In this document: positions 7,731 to 15,354 of the stretch, piece by piece
Position numbering within the stretch: position 1 is the stretch's first letter
Layout of the letters: each line of letters begins with the position of its first letter
Source: an uncultured Spirochaetales bacterium
Lineage (GTDB): Bacteria; Spirochaetota; Spirochaetia; Sphaerochaetales; Sphaerochaetaceae
Length of the DNA stretch: 38,281 nt
Direction: 5' to 3'
Assembly (NCBI GenBank): GCA_949285785.1
Contig: CASEAG010000022.1
Span: 1-38,281, forward strand
Notes under the pieces: model-generated
Told to the model about the DNA's origin: nothing
The model's database searches: none
What the model saw: only the letters and a program-made list of their open reading frames with translations
Made by a program: the position numbers and the translations under genes

Positions 7731-8401
7731 GTTCCGACCCCCTCGACGATCATGCGGCTGCGCTGTACGACCTCGTTCCTCGCGAGAGTGTCGAAGTACG
7801 TGTCGAACGCCCATTGCGAGAGCTCGTCCGATCCTATCGGTTCAATCGAAGGCAGCTGCCGGCCCTGTCCGACGAGTGCCAGGTTGGCCTGGTTGTCCCT
7901 CCAGATGCGCGCCTCCCTGTCCATGAGCGAGTACATCGCATCTATGTCCTCGGCGTGCTGCTCAAGATGCGAGTGCAGGATCCCCAGCACCGCATCGGCG
8001 TTCTCGTCCATCAGCTCCTCGCCGACGCTGGAGTAGCCGCGGGTGAAATAGCCGTAGACGTCCTGGGAGAGGTCCATGGTCTCGAGACCCGCCAGCAACA
8101 GGTCGGTGATCTCGCCCAGGGCGCTGTGCAGGGCGAGGCGTATCGCCTCCAGGTACCCGTCCAGGGCGATCGAGAACTGTCTCAGCTGCGAGGTGTATGT
8201 GGAGTATGATGCCGGAAGCTCGAGTGTCTCCAGGTCCTGGAAGGCCTCGTTCTCGGTGGTCATGAGGGCGCTCTGGGCGCTATGCAGGAGAATGAGCTGC
8301 GCCTGGCTCTCGTCTATTGACGAGAAATCCGTCTCCTCGCTGCTCTGGCATGAGGCCAGCAGCACAAGGACGCTCAGCATGATGACGGTCAGTGTGCGCA
8401 T
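7727..8401 (-). CDS. Putative lipoprotein of unknown function
   Basis: A 224-residue protein with a clear lipoprotein signal: M-R followed by a hydrophobic stretch and lipobox L-A-S-C with Cys18 as the likely lipidated residue. The mature part is acidic and predicted to be mostly helical, with no motif I recognise. It is first in the operon leading into rarA (ATGA overlap at 7727-7730). I placed the start at 8401 because this gives the signal peptide directly at the N-terminus; an upstream extension to 8494 is not signal-like. No Shine-Dalgarno sequence precedes it; a -10-like box ends 6 nt before the ATG. Confidence 0.75.
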   Translation of the reverse strand: MRTLTVIMLSVLVLLASCQSSEETDFSSIDESQAQLILLHSAQSALMTTENEAFQDLETLELPASYSTYTSQLRQFSIALDGYLEAIRLALHSALGEITDLLLAGLETMDLSQDVYGYFTRGYSSVGEELMDENADAVLGILHSHLEQHAEDIDAMYSLMDREARIWRDNQANLALVGQGRQLPSIEPIGSDELSQWAFDTYFDTLARNEVVQRSRMIVEGVGT

Positions 8402-8407
8402 AATGGA

Positions 8408-8437
8408 ATAATAGTTGGCTTGAGCACATGTTGTCCA
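8408..8437 (-). promoter_or_regulatory. Putative promoter of the lipoprotein-rarA operon
   Basis: Minus-strand TGGACA (8437-8432), 18-bp spacer, TATTAT (8413-8408). The box ends 6 nt before the ATG, so initiation would fall at or next to the start codon. Confidence 0.45.
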
Positions 8438-8549
8438 CATCATGCATGGAGGAATCGTCTGCGGATGGCGATGCCGCGTGTCCTTTTCCTGCAATGTGCC
8501 CGCCTGTTCAGAGTCTTGTCATGTATTCCTAGCCTTTTGGCCCGATGGA

Positions 8550-8558
8550 TGGTATATT
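8550..8558 (+). promoter_or_regulatory. Extended -10 (TGG-TATATT) before the Bax-inhibitor-1 gene
   Basis: TGGTATATT ends 7 nt before the ATG at 8566. No Shine-Dalgarno sequence is present between them, suggesting a leaderless or near-leaderless mRNA. The -35 region is poor. Confidence 0.4.
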
Positions 8559-8565
8559 AGGTTAC

Positions 8566-9276
8566 ATGAGCGATACGAAACTTACTGTATATGCCAATAC
8601 GCAGAAGCGTGAGAACACGCTGATACGCAACGTCTACGGATTCATGACACTCGGCCTGGTGCTGACAGCGGCCGTCGCATGGTTCGCCTCGCACAGCGAG
8701 ACGGTCATCAGGTTCTTCCTGCTCAACCCGGTCGGCTCCATCGTGCTGATCGTGGCTCAGCTGGCGCTGGTCTTCTATCTGTCGTCCAGGATAGAGCGTC
8801 TTGGCACAGGTGCGGCGACGCTGTGCTTCTTCGGCTATTCGGCCCTCACGGGAATCAGCCTGTCGGCGATCTTCATAGCCTATGCGCAGATCACCATCTG
8901 GAAGGCCTTCCTGACGACGGGTCTGATGTTCGCAGGCATGACGGTCTACGCAACGACGACCAAGCGCAACGTGGCGGGGTGGGGCAGCTACCTTGTCATG
9001 GGGCTGTGGGGCCTGATCATCGCCTCCCTGGTCAACATGCTGCTCGGCTCCTCGATGCTTGACATGGTCATCAGCCTGGTCGGCATAGCGCTGTTCACCG
9101 GACTGACGATCTGGGACACCAGAAGGGTCGTGGAGATGAACAGGGAATACGGATCCGAGATGACCGCATCAGAGCATACGAAGATAGGCATCATCGGCGC
9201 CCTGAACCTCTATCTCGACTTCCTCAACATCTTCCTCTACGTACTGAGACTCTATGCCGCAGCCGACAGGGATTGA
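8566..9276 (+). CDS. Bax inhibitor-1 / YccA family membrane protein
   Basis: A 236-residue protein with seven hydrophobic helices and a C-terminal hydrophobic segment ending LNLYLDFLNIFLYVLRL, the hallmark of the BI-1 (UPF0005/TMBIM) family. The N-terminus is polar (about 25 residues), as in bacterial YccA/YbhL proteins. The conserved acidic residue region SLVGIALFTGLTIWDTRRV is present. Family members are pH-sensitive calcium leak channels or regulators of the FtsH protease; no specific role can be assigned here. I used the ATG at 8566 rather than 8545 because it fits the promoter spacing and family start. The next gene starts inside its last 23 nt. Confidence 0.9.
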   Translation: MSDTKLTVYANTQKRENTLIRNVYGFMTLGLVLTAAVAWFASHSETVIRFFLLNPVGSIVLIVAQLALVFYLSSRIERLGTGAATLCFFGYSALTGISLSAIFIAYAQITIWKAFLTTGLMFAGMTVYATTTKRNVAGWGSYLVMGLWGLIIASLVNMLLGSSMLDMVISLVGIALFTGLTIWDTRRVVEMNREYGSEMTASEHTKIGIIGALNLYLDFLNIFLYVLRLYAAADRD

Positions 9277-9949
9277 GGTCGTCTATTCCAACGACGACAT
9301 CCTGATTGTCGACAAGCCTTCGTTCATCCCCACCGCTCCGCTGACGGACGACGGGGATGAATACTGTCTGCTGAACCTGGTGCGCAGATTCGAGCCGCGG
9401 GTGATGGTGCCCTCCGGAAGGCTGCTCAGGGAGGGCGGTCTCGTGCACCGGCTGGATACGGCCACAAGCGGCCTTGTGCTCTTCGCCCTGAATCAGGATG
9501 CATACGACGACCTGATGAGGCAGCAGAGACATGACGGGATCATGAAGCAGTACCGTGCCACGTTCTCCTCGTACCACGACGTTCTTCCCGACGGCTTCCC
9601 CGAATACCCGTACCACGATGTCGCGCACTCGTGCGGCATCGTCTCGTCCTATTTCCGTTCCTACGGAGAGCGTGGGGCGTCCGTGCGGCCTACGATGAGG
9701 AGCGACTCCAAACGCTGCAGCGGGGTGCTCTATTCGACCGAGGTGGAGGTGGAGGGCGAGCATGACGTGCTGTGCACGATCACACGCGGCTTCCGCCACC
9801 AGATCAGGGCCCACATGGCCTGGGCGGGCTATCCGTTGGTGGGGGATGTGCGATATGGAGGGGACGAGAGCGACACGTTCGGTCTGAGGGCCGTCGCGCT
9901 GAGCTTCACCAACCCCTCGGACGGCGCACACCTCACGATAACGCTCTAG
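9254..9949 (+). CDS. RluA-family pseudouridine synthase
   Basis: A 231-residue protein of the RluA/RluD superfamily that isomerises uridine to pseudouridine in rRNA or tRNA. Catalytic motif HRLDTATSG at 65-73 places the nucleophilic Asp at 68. The N-terminal VVYSNDDILIVDKPS and the C-terminal GFRHQIRAHMAWAGYPLVGD motif are typical. There is no S4 domain, so it is a compact family member whose RNA target cannot be named. It overlaps the BI-1 gene by 23 nt at the start and ends in a CTAG that is also the stop of the convergent xseB. Confidence 0.9.
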   Translation: MPQPTGIEVVYSNDDILIVDKPSFIPTAPLTDDGDEYCLLNLVRRFEPRVMVPSGRLLREGGLVHRLDTATSGLVLFALNQDAYDDLMRQQRHDGIMKQYRATFSSYHDVLPDGFPEYPYHDVAHSCGIVSSYFRSYGERGASVRPTMRSDSKRCSGVLYSTEVEVEGEHDVLCTITRGFRHQIRAHMAWAGYPLVGDVRYGGDESDTFGLRAVALSFTNPSDGAHLTITL

Positions 9950-10155
9950 GCCTGGTCCTCGACCTCCTCGATGCTTCCGTCAGCCGACACCTGCTCTATG
10001 CGTCTGCGCACATCCTCGAGCGTCTTCGTCAGTCTGCGGTTGAGCCTGCTGGCCTCCTCATAGAGCGCAAGGCTCTCCTCGAGCCCAGTCTCGTCGCTCT
10101 TCAGCTTTGCGGTTATCTCCTCAAGTCTCTTGAGATCCGTCTCGAAACTCATCAT
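9946..10155 (-). CDS. xseB: Exodeoxyribonuclease VII small subunit
   Basis: A 69-residue helical protein beginning MMSFETDLKRLEEITAKL and containing the EESLALYEEASRL segment typical of XseB, which binds XseA to form exonuclease VII (single-strand DNA degradation in both directions). It directly follows xseA with a 4-nt overlap and the Shine-Dalgarno AAGGAGA. The stop overlaps the convergent pseudouridine synthase stop on the palindrome CTAG. Confidence 0.93.
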   Translation of the reverse strand: MMSFETDLKRLEEITAKLKSDETGLEESLALYEEASRLNRRLTKTLEDVRRRIEQVSADGSIEEVEDQA

Positions 10156-11684
10156 TCATCTCCTTTGCCGGTGACACTGGCGGCGATGCTGCCGTCACCG
10201 ACTCTTATCCTCATTGAATCGCCCACGTGGAGCTGCCGTGTGCTGCGCACAATGCGCCCCTCGGCATCGTAGGCGATCGAATAGCCTCTTGCCAGCACTC
10301 CTGCCGGATTCAGCGCCTCGCACTCGTTCCAGACCCTCCTGAGCGCATCCGAGAAACCGGTGAGCCTGGACTGCGTGGCCATGCTCGCCATGTCGGCCAG
10401 AGAGGCGAGTCTGGATTCCGCCTCCCTCCTATGCGATGCCAGGACGGCCTCGAGCGAGTGTGGAGACAGCCCTGCAAGGGCACCCTGTGCCCTGAGCACT
10501 CCGCCCTCGACACATGATCTGATGTCCCTCGTCATCTGCTCCAGGGCCTCTCTTGTCCAGTCGACAAGTCTCATCGCGCTGCGGTCGCATTCCGCTGCAA
10601 GTTCCTGACGGCGTCTTTCGTCATCATCGAGCCTCGAGGCAACCGCATCGCATGCCGAGTCGAAGCCATAGGACAGGCGCAGCTGCATCGAATCCGCCTT
10701 CTGCAGGATGATGCGGCGCATGACATCCAGCGGGGCGGGCTCGAGTGAGGCGACCTTGCGTGCCATGAGCCCTTCGAGATAATCAATCGACGGCAACGAT
10801 GCACAGAGCCTGTAGTATCTTGCCGAAAGAAGCTCCCGCATCTGCTTCATCAGCGAAGGAAGCGTGCCGGACAGTTCGAAATAACCCTCGGTCGCGATCG
10901 CGGCTCCGTCCGTCGGCGTGATCGCCCGACGTGTCGCCACGTAGTCCGACAGCGACGTGTCGATCTCATGGCCGACCGCGCTTATGACCGGGATGGAGCA
11001 TTCATGGATGGCACGTACCACCTCGTCGTCGCTGAATGGCAGCAGGTCCTCCATGCTTCCGCCTCCACGACCCACGATCAGCACGTCTGATATCCCGAGC
11101 TCGTCCGCCTGCCTTATGGCTGCGGCTATCCTGCCTGCGGCCGTATCGCCCTGGACCAGCGTCGGGTAGATGGTGATGTCCACCGACGGGGCGCGGCGGC
11201 GTGTCGTGTCCAGGATGTCCCTTATGGCGGCGCCCGTCGTGGCCGTGACGACGCCTATGTTGCGCGGAAAGCGCGGAAGTGGCGGCTTGGCTTCGGCATC
11301 GAACCATCCGAGACTCTGGTAATAGGCCTTGCGCTTCTCGAGCTGCTCCAGAATCGCGCCGAGACCTGCGTGTTCGATGCTCTGCACGATGATCTGGTAC
11401 GTGCCCCTCGATTCGTAGACGTCTATGCCGCCCCTGACCTGGACCAGGTCGCCGTCTTTCGGGACGAACGGCGCCATGGCGTTGGCCGAGCGGAACATGA
11501 CGGCATCGATCTGGCTGTGCTCGTCCTTGAGCTTGAAGTACCAGTGTCCGTTTGCGGAAGGACGGAACGTCGAAACCTCGCCCTCGATGCACAGGTTGTA
11601 GAAGCTCTCCTTGATGAGGCTTCTGAGCATGGCGTTGATCTCGCTTACGGCGAGCGGTCTGTCGATGAGCGTCCTTTCGTCCAT
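10152..11684 (-). CDS. xseA: Exodeoxyribonuclease VII large subunit
   Basis: A 510-residue protein, slightly longer than the usual ~400-450. The N-terminal OB-fold is marked by LAVSEINAMLRSLIKESF and WYFKLKDEHSQIDAVMF. The catalytic core contains RNIGVVTATTGAAIRDI, VDITIYPTLVQG, IVGRGGGSMEDLLPFSDDEV and SAVGHEIDTSLSDYVA with family-conserved residues. A long coiled-coil region (about 300-450) and a C-terminal barrel segment (ALNPAGVLARGYSIAYD) follow. With XseB it degrades single-stranded DNA. No Shine-Dalgarno sequence precedes the ATG; a -10-like box lies 9 nt upstream. Confidence 0.95.
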   Translation of the reverse strand: MDERTLIDRPLAVSEINAMLRSLIKESFYNLCIEGEVSTFRPSANGHWYFKLKDEHSQIDAVMFRSANAMAPFVPKDGDLVQVRGGIDVYESRGTYQIIVQSIEHAGLGAILEQLEKRKAYYQSLGWFDAEAKPPLPRFPRNIGVVTATTGAAIRDILDTTRRRAPSVDITIYPTLVQGDTAAGRIAAAIRQADELGISDVLIVGRGGGSMEDLLPFSDDEVVRAIHECSIPVISAVGHEIDTSLSDYVATRRAITPTDGAAIATEGYFELSGTLPSLMKQMRELLSARYYRLCASLPSIDYLEGLMARKVASLEPAPLDVMRRIILQKADSMQLRLSYGFDSACDAVASRLDDDERRRQELAAECDRSAMRLVDWTREALEQMTRDIRSCVEGGVLRAQGALAGLSPHSLEAVLASHRREAESRLASLADMASMATQSRLTGFSDALRRVWNECEALNPAGVLARGYSIAYDAEGRIVRSTRQLHVGDSMRIRVGDGSIAASVTGKGDE

Positions 11685-11693
11685 AACACGACA

Positions 11694-11722
11694 ATATTAG
11701 ACCGTATCGCCGTTCTTTGACA
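11694..11722 (-). promoter_or_regulatory. Putative promoter of xseAB
   Basis: Minus-strand TGTCAA (11722-11717), 17-bp spacer, TAATAT (11699-11694). It sits in the 3' end of the upstream membrane-protein gene. The box is 9 nt from the xseA ATG, and there is no Shine-Dalgarno sequence. Confidence 0.35.
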
Positions 11723-12182
11723 GTCTTATCGGCTGGAGAAGATGACCGAGGACGACGGCGATGACCGCTATCAGCAGTCCCACGGGCCAGGAGAGGTGGT
11801 AGAGCCGCATGAAGAGGTCGGCGAGGACGATGGATGGCAGGACGAGCAGGGCGGCCTTCCTCCATGCCGGATTGAACAGGGCCGCAAGCGCCGCGATGGC
11901 CAGGATGGCTGCGACGTGGGGGGTGTGCCACATTCTGGAAAGCGGAAGTGCGACCAGCAATGGAGCAGACAGCTTGTCGGATGCGTTTCTGACATGGCGG
12001 GAGAAGGCCGTGGCGAAGACCGCCAGGGAGAGTGCCGATGCCAGGCTCCGGTCAAGTCCGGTCAGGCAAAGCAGTCCCGAGACGTCCAGGTAGGCCAGGG
12101 CGAATGCCGAGGAGCGCGGCATTGTCCGGGACGAGAAGACCAGGAACACGAGGGGCAGAAACGAGAGGGCGAAGGTGATCAT
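11697..12182 (-). CDS. Small integral membrane protein, unknown function
   Basis: A 161-residue protein with four to five hydrophobic segments (for example FALSFLPLVFLVF, SALSLAVFATAF and GLLIAVIAVVLGHLL). I recognise no family. I start it at the ATG 12182-12180, immediately downstream of the ferredoxin terminator, because a start at 12221 would put that terminator hairpin inside the coding sequence. No Shine-Dalgarno sequence is visible, and expression may rest on read-through from the ferredoxin promoter. It ends 12 nt before xseA. Confidence 0.55.
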   Translation of the reverse strand: MITFALSFLPLVFLVFSSRTMPRSSAFALAYLDVSGLLCLTGLDRSLASALSLAVFATAFSRHVRNASDKLSAPLLVALPLSRMWHTPHVAAILAIAALAALFNPAWRKAALLVLPSIVLADLFMRLYHLSWPVGLLIAVIAVVLGHLLQPIRLSKNGDTV

Positions 12183-12188
12183 CAGGGC

Positions 12189-12214
12189 AAAAAAAAGCTG
12201 TCCCGGAGGACAGC
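12189..12214 (-). terminator. Rho-independent terminator after the ferredoxin gene
   Basis: Minus-strand stem GCTGTCC/GGACAGC with loop TCCG, followed directly by eight T residues. It lies 19 nt after the ferredoxin stop. Confidence 0.9.
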
Positions 12215-12232
12215 CCGTCATTCCGGAGGCGT

Positions 12233-12400
12233 TCAGGCCTCTTCGATGGCACCAGTGGGACAGACGCTTGCGCAGGTTCCGCAATCGATGCACTTCTCGG
12301 GATCGATGGAGTAGATGTCTCCCTCGGAGATAGCTCCGACCGGGCACTCTCCGGCGCAGGTTCCGCAAGCGACGCATGTGTCTGTGATTCTATAAGCCAT
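12233..12400 (-). CDS. 2x[4Fe-4S] bacterial-type ferredoxin
   Basis: A 55-residue protein with two CxxCxxCxxxCP cluster motifs: Cys 9, 12, 15, 19 and Cys 37, 40, 43, 47. This is the classic clostridial-type low-potential electron carrier. I used the ATG at 12400, preceded by AAAGGAG, giving the standard start MAYRITDTC. It has its own promoter and terminator, so it is probably mostly monocistronic, and it supports an anaerobic lifestyle. Confidence 0.97.
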   Translation of the reverse strand: MAYRITDTCVACGTCAGECPVGAISEGDIYSIDPEKCIDCGTCASVCPTGAIEEA

Positions 12401-12432
12401 AGTACTGCTCCTTTGCTGATTAAGATGTCTGA

Positions 12433-12462
12433 AGTATAAGTCCAGCCCTTTCAAAGGGTCAA
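12433..12462 (-). promoter_or_regulatory. Ferredoxin promoter
   Basis: Minus-strand -35 TTGACC (12462-12457), 18-bp spacer, -10 TATACT (12438-12433). A leader of about 25 nt then carries AAAGGAG before the ATG at 12400. This is one of the best consensus promoters in the window. Confidence 0.7.
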
Positions 12463-12556
12463 GGGAAGAAAGGGGATGAAAGTGGACAAAATGGGGTCTG
12501 GAACATGTTGTTCATGCCTAACATATGCTCGTTTCCTTTATTCCGGGCCGTCTTTC

Positions 12557-12565
12557 TGCTATCAT
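12557..12565 (+). promoter_or_regulatory. Extended -10 (TGC-TATCAT) before the topoisomerase gene
   Basis: TGCTATCAT ends 8 nt before the ATG at 12574; a partial -35 (TTTATT, 12537-12542) lies 17 bp upstream. There is no Shine-Dalgarno sequence, so a leaderless mRNA is likely. Confidence 0.45.
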
Positions 12566-12573
12566 CGTCTGAC

Positions 12574-14817
12574 ATGAAGAGACTTGTGATTGCAGAGAAG
12601 CCCTCCGTGGGGAGGGAGCTTGCCAGGACCCTCGGTGCGCATGGGCGCGGCGAGGGGTATATCGAGGGTGACGAATACATCGTCACATGGGCGCTCGGAC
12701 ATCTCGTGGAGCTGTGCGAGCCGGCCCATTACAGCGAGAAGTACAGGAGATGGTCGATGAAGGACCTTCCGATGATCCCCGAGACGCTCGAACAGCATGT
12801 GATAGACGACACGAAGGGCCAGTTCGAGGTCATAAGCTCGCTGCTTTCCAGAAGCGACGTGTCGTCCGTGATCATAGCCACCGACGCCGGACGCGAGGGC
12901 GAGCTGGTCGCCCGCTGGATCCTCAAGCTCGCCGGCTACACCGGTCCAGCCCAGAGGCTGTGGATCAGCAGTCAGACCGAGAAGGCTATACGTGACGGAT
13001 TCGCCGATCTGCGTCCTGCATCCGACTACGACGACCTTTATCATGCGGCCGAGTGCCGCTCCGCCGCCGACTGGTACGTCGGCATGAACGTCACCCGTGC
13101 CCTGACCTGCCATTACGACGCCAAGCTTTCTGCAGGTCGTGTCCAGACCCCGACACTTGCCCTGATGAGCGCCAGGGAGGACGAGATAGACGCCTTCCTC
13201 GGCAGCTGCTATTACACCGCACGCGCGGACTTCGGCCTCTTCAGCGCGAGCTTCCACCCTCAGGAGAACAGCATCCGCTTCCAGGACGAGGAGCTCAAGG
13301 AGGAGCTCGAGAACCTTGTCGGAAAGGAGGGCAGGATCGTGTCCATCGTCAGCGAGGACAAGGAGGAGAAGGCCCCGATGGCCTATGACCTGACCGAACT
13401 GCAGAGGGATGCGAACATCATGCTGGGCTTCTCGGCAAAGGAGACGCTGGACACGCTGCAGCGTCTGTACGAGGTGCACAAGATCGTCACATACCCGCGT
13501 ACTGATTCCAGATACATCTCCAGCGACATCGTCCCCACGCTGCCTGACAGGCTTGCCGCACTGCACGACACCCCGTTCTCCATCGTCAGCGACGAGTATC
13601 TGGCCAACGGGATGGACTATGAGGCGGATCGTCTTGTTCAGGACTCGATGGTCAGCGACCACCATGCCATCATCCCCACCGAACAGCGGGTGAGGATGGA
13701 TGCCCTGTCCGCGGACGAGACGAAGCTGTTCAACCTGATCGCGATGCGTTTCCTGGAGGTTCTCTCCCCGTCCTACAGATACAGGACCACGAGTGCCGTC
13801 ATCGATGTGGAGGGCAGAATCTTCAAGACCCGCGTCTCGATGCCGGTGGCACAGGGCTACCGCTCCGTCTCCATCGCGCTGAACACCCGCTCTGCGGCTC
13901 CAGCCGTGGACGAGGGGGAGAACGCGTTCGCCCTGCTGAGGATGCAGGAGGGGCAGAGCGTGAAGATCGAGCGGATGAAAGTGCGCCAGGCGAACACGAC
14001 TCCGCCCGAGCGTTATACCGAGGCGACGCTGCTGTCGGCGATGGAGCATGCCGGCCGCTTCGTCGAGGACCGCACGCTCAAGGGGAACCTCGCAAACGGC
14101 CTTGGAACCCCTGCAACCAGAGCCGACATCATCGAGAAGCTCATACAGAACAACTACGTCGAGCGTGACGGGCGTCATCTGGTGCCCACGGCGAAGGGCA
14201 GGGAGGTCGTGCGTCTGGCACCCGAGGTTCTCGCCTCGCCGGTTCTCACCGGAGTCTGGGAAGGCAGACTGGAGCGTATCAGCAAGGGCCTCGAGAAGAG
14301 CGAGGACTTCATCCGCGACATAAAGAGGATGGCTGTCGATCTCGTGGAGGAGGTCCGCAGCTCCAGCCTCACGTATGAACCGAAGTTCAAGGACGCCAAG
14401 GAATGTCCCTACTGCCATGGCGAGATGATGAGGGTCGTCGACAACGCCGGATGTGTCCATCACATCTGCCAGCGCCTGAGCTGTTCGTACGAGGAGAAGG
14501 AGGTGCGTACGCGTGTGGATACCCCGGCGGCAAGCGCAACCTCCCGTCCGGTGACAGGTCCGGACGGCAAGGTCCGCATAGTCGTCAGGAAGGGTGCCGT
14601 CAAGATGCCCAAGGCCGTGTACGAGACGCGCATCGAGGTCGTCAGACCGAGCAAGCTCGCCTGGAAGCGCGACAGGGAGGAGAGACGCTTCAAGGAAAGC
14701 GCCAGGCCTTCCGCATGGCATGGCATGGACGATGACATGGGTGGCGGCACGTTCGCCGACTTCCTGCGCCAGAGCCAGGAACGTCAGAAGAGACAGGATT
14801 CCAGGAGGAGGAAGTGA
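12574..14817 (+). CDS. topB: DNA topoisomerase III (type IA)
   Basis: A 747-residue type IA topoisomerase. The N-terminal Toprim domain starts KRLVIAEKPSVGRE and carries the acidic cluster ATDAGREGELVAR. The catalytic Tyr307 lies in VTYPRTDSRYIS, and the domain continues through the SAGRVQTPTLAL and NGLGTPATRADIIEKL motifs. A Cys-rich, zinc-ribbon-like segment (CPYC at 611-614, then CVHHICQRLSC) and a basic tail follow. Type IA enzymes relax or decatenate DNA through single-strand passage; the order and the EKPS start point to Topo III rather than TopA. The ATG at 12574 gives the canonical N-terminus; an earlier ATG at 12505 would add a hydrophobic extension crossing the promoter. It overlaps the thioesterase by 1 nt. 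Confidence 0.93.
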   Translation: MKRLVIAEKPSVGRELARTLGAHGRGEGYIEGDEYIVTWALGHLVELCEPAHYSEKYRRWSMKDLPMIPETLEQHVIDDTKGQFEVISSLLSRSDVSSVIIATDAGREGELVARWILKLAGYTGPAQRLWISSQTEKAIRDGFADLRPASDYDDLYHAAECRSAADWYVGMNVTRALTCHYDAKLSAGRVQTPTLALMSAREDEIDAFLGSCYYTARADFGLFSASFHPQENSIRFQDEELKEELENLVGKEGRIVSIVSEDKEEKAPMAYDLTELQRDANIMLGFSAKETLDTLQRLYEVHKIVTYPRTDSRYISSDIVPTLPDRLAALHDTPFSIVSDEYLANGMDYEADRLVQDSMVSDHHAIIPTEQRVRMDALSADETKLFNLIAMRFLEVLSPSYRYRTTSAVIDVEGRIFKTRVSMPVAQGYRSVSIALNTRSAAPAVDEGENAFALLRMQEGQSVKIERMKVRQANTTPPERYTEATLLSAMEHAGRFVEDRTLKGNLANGLGTPATRADIIEKLIQNNYVERDGRHLVPTAKGREVVRLAPEVLASPVLTGVWEGRLERISKGLEKSEDFIRDIKRMAVDLVEEVRSSSLTYEPKFKDAKECPYCHGEMMRVVDNAGCVHHICQRLSCSYEEKEVRTRVDTPAASATSRPVTGPDGKVRIVVRKGAVKMPKAVYETRIEVVRPSKLAWKRDREERRFKESARPSAWHGMDDDMGGGTFADFLRQSQERQKRQDSRRRK

Positions 14818-15200
14818 TGAAGGTGTTCACCTATACGCAGAGGGTCTATTTCTCCGATACCGATGCGCAGGGCATCGTCTATCATGCGCGCTATCTGGAC
14901 TTCGCGGAGCATGCCCGCACCGAGCTGGCGAGACAGCTTGGCACGTCTGGTCTCGAGGGAACCAGGGCGCTTGTCGTCAGAAGCATGAACGTCAGCTTCG
15001 ACAGGCCCGCCTATCTTGACGATCTGCTGACTGTCGACACGAGCGTCGCCGAGTCGGGCAGGTTCTCTCTCGTGCTGGACCAGGTCATCAGACGCGACGA
15101 TCAGGTCGTGTGCCGCCTATCGGTCAAGGTGGCTTGCATCGATATAAACACGAAGCGGCTGGCTCCGCTGGATGACAGCCTGCTGGAGGCGCTTACCTGA
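14817..15200 (+). CDS. YbgC/4-hydroxybenzoyl-CoA thioesterase family protein
   Basis: A 127-residue hot-dog-fold protein. DTDAQGIVYHARYLDF (from residue 14) carries the Asp-containing active-site motif of YbgC-type acyl-CoA thioesterases, and RSMNVSFDRPAYLDD matches the second conserved block. It probably hydrolyses short- or medium-chain acyl-CoA; the substrate is not visible. I used the ATG at 14817, preceded by AGGAGGAAG; a GTG at 14814 is an alternative. The start overlaps the topoisomerase stop (TGATG), so the two are co-translated. Confidence 0.88.
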   Translation: MKVFTYTQRVYFSDTDAQGIVYHARYLDFAEHARTELARQLGTSGLEGTRALVVRSMNVSFDRPAYLDDLLTVDTSVAESGRFSLVLDQVIRRDDQVVCRLSVKVACIDINTKRLAPLDDSLLEALT

Positions 15201-15297
15201 GCATGTCGCAGGACATGGCCCATGATACCGCTGCTCTTGTGGCATCCAGGATCAGAAGGAAAAGGGCGATGTTCTTCCTTCCTCACCGGGGGCGTAT

Positions 15298-15329
15298 GAA
15301 AAGAGGGCAGGTGCATGCGCCCGCCCTCT
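15298..15329 (-). terminator. Putative terminator of the TPR-like gene
   Basis: Minus-strand stem AGAGGGC/GCCCTCT with further internal pairing around GCATGC, followed by a short T run (TTTTC). It lies between two convergent genes. Confidence 0.5.
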
Positions 15330-15354
15330 GTGCAATTACCGGATTCCCGATTCT

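Noticed and set aside
12562-14721. Very long minus-strand open frame opposite topB (719 codons)
   Set aside because: It mirrors the codon bias of a GC-rich gene; the plus strand encodes a full topoisomerase III with catalytic Tyr307.
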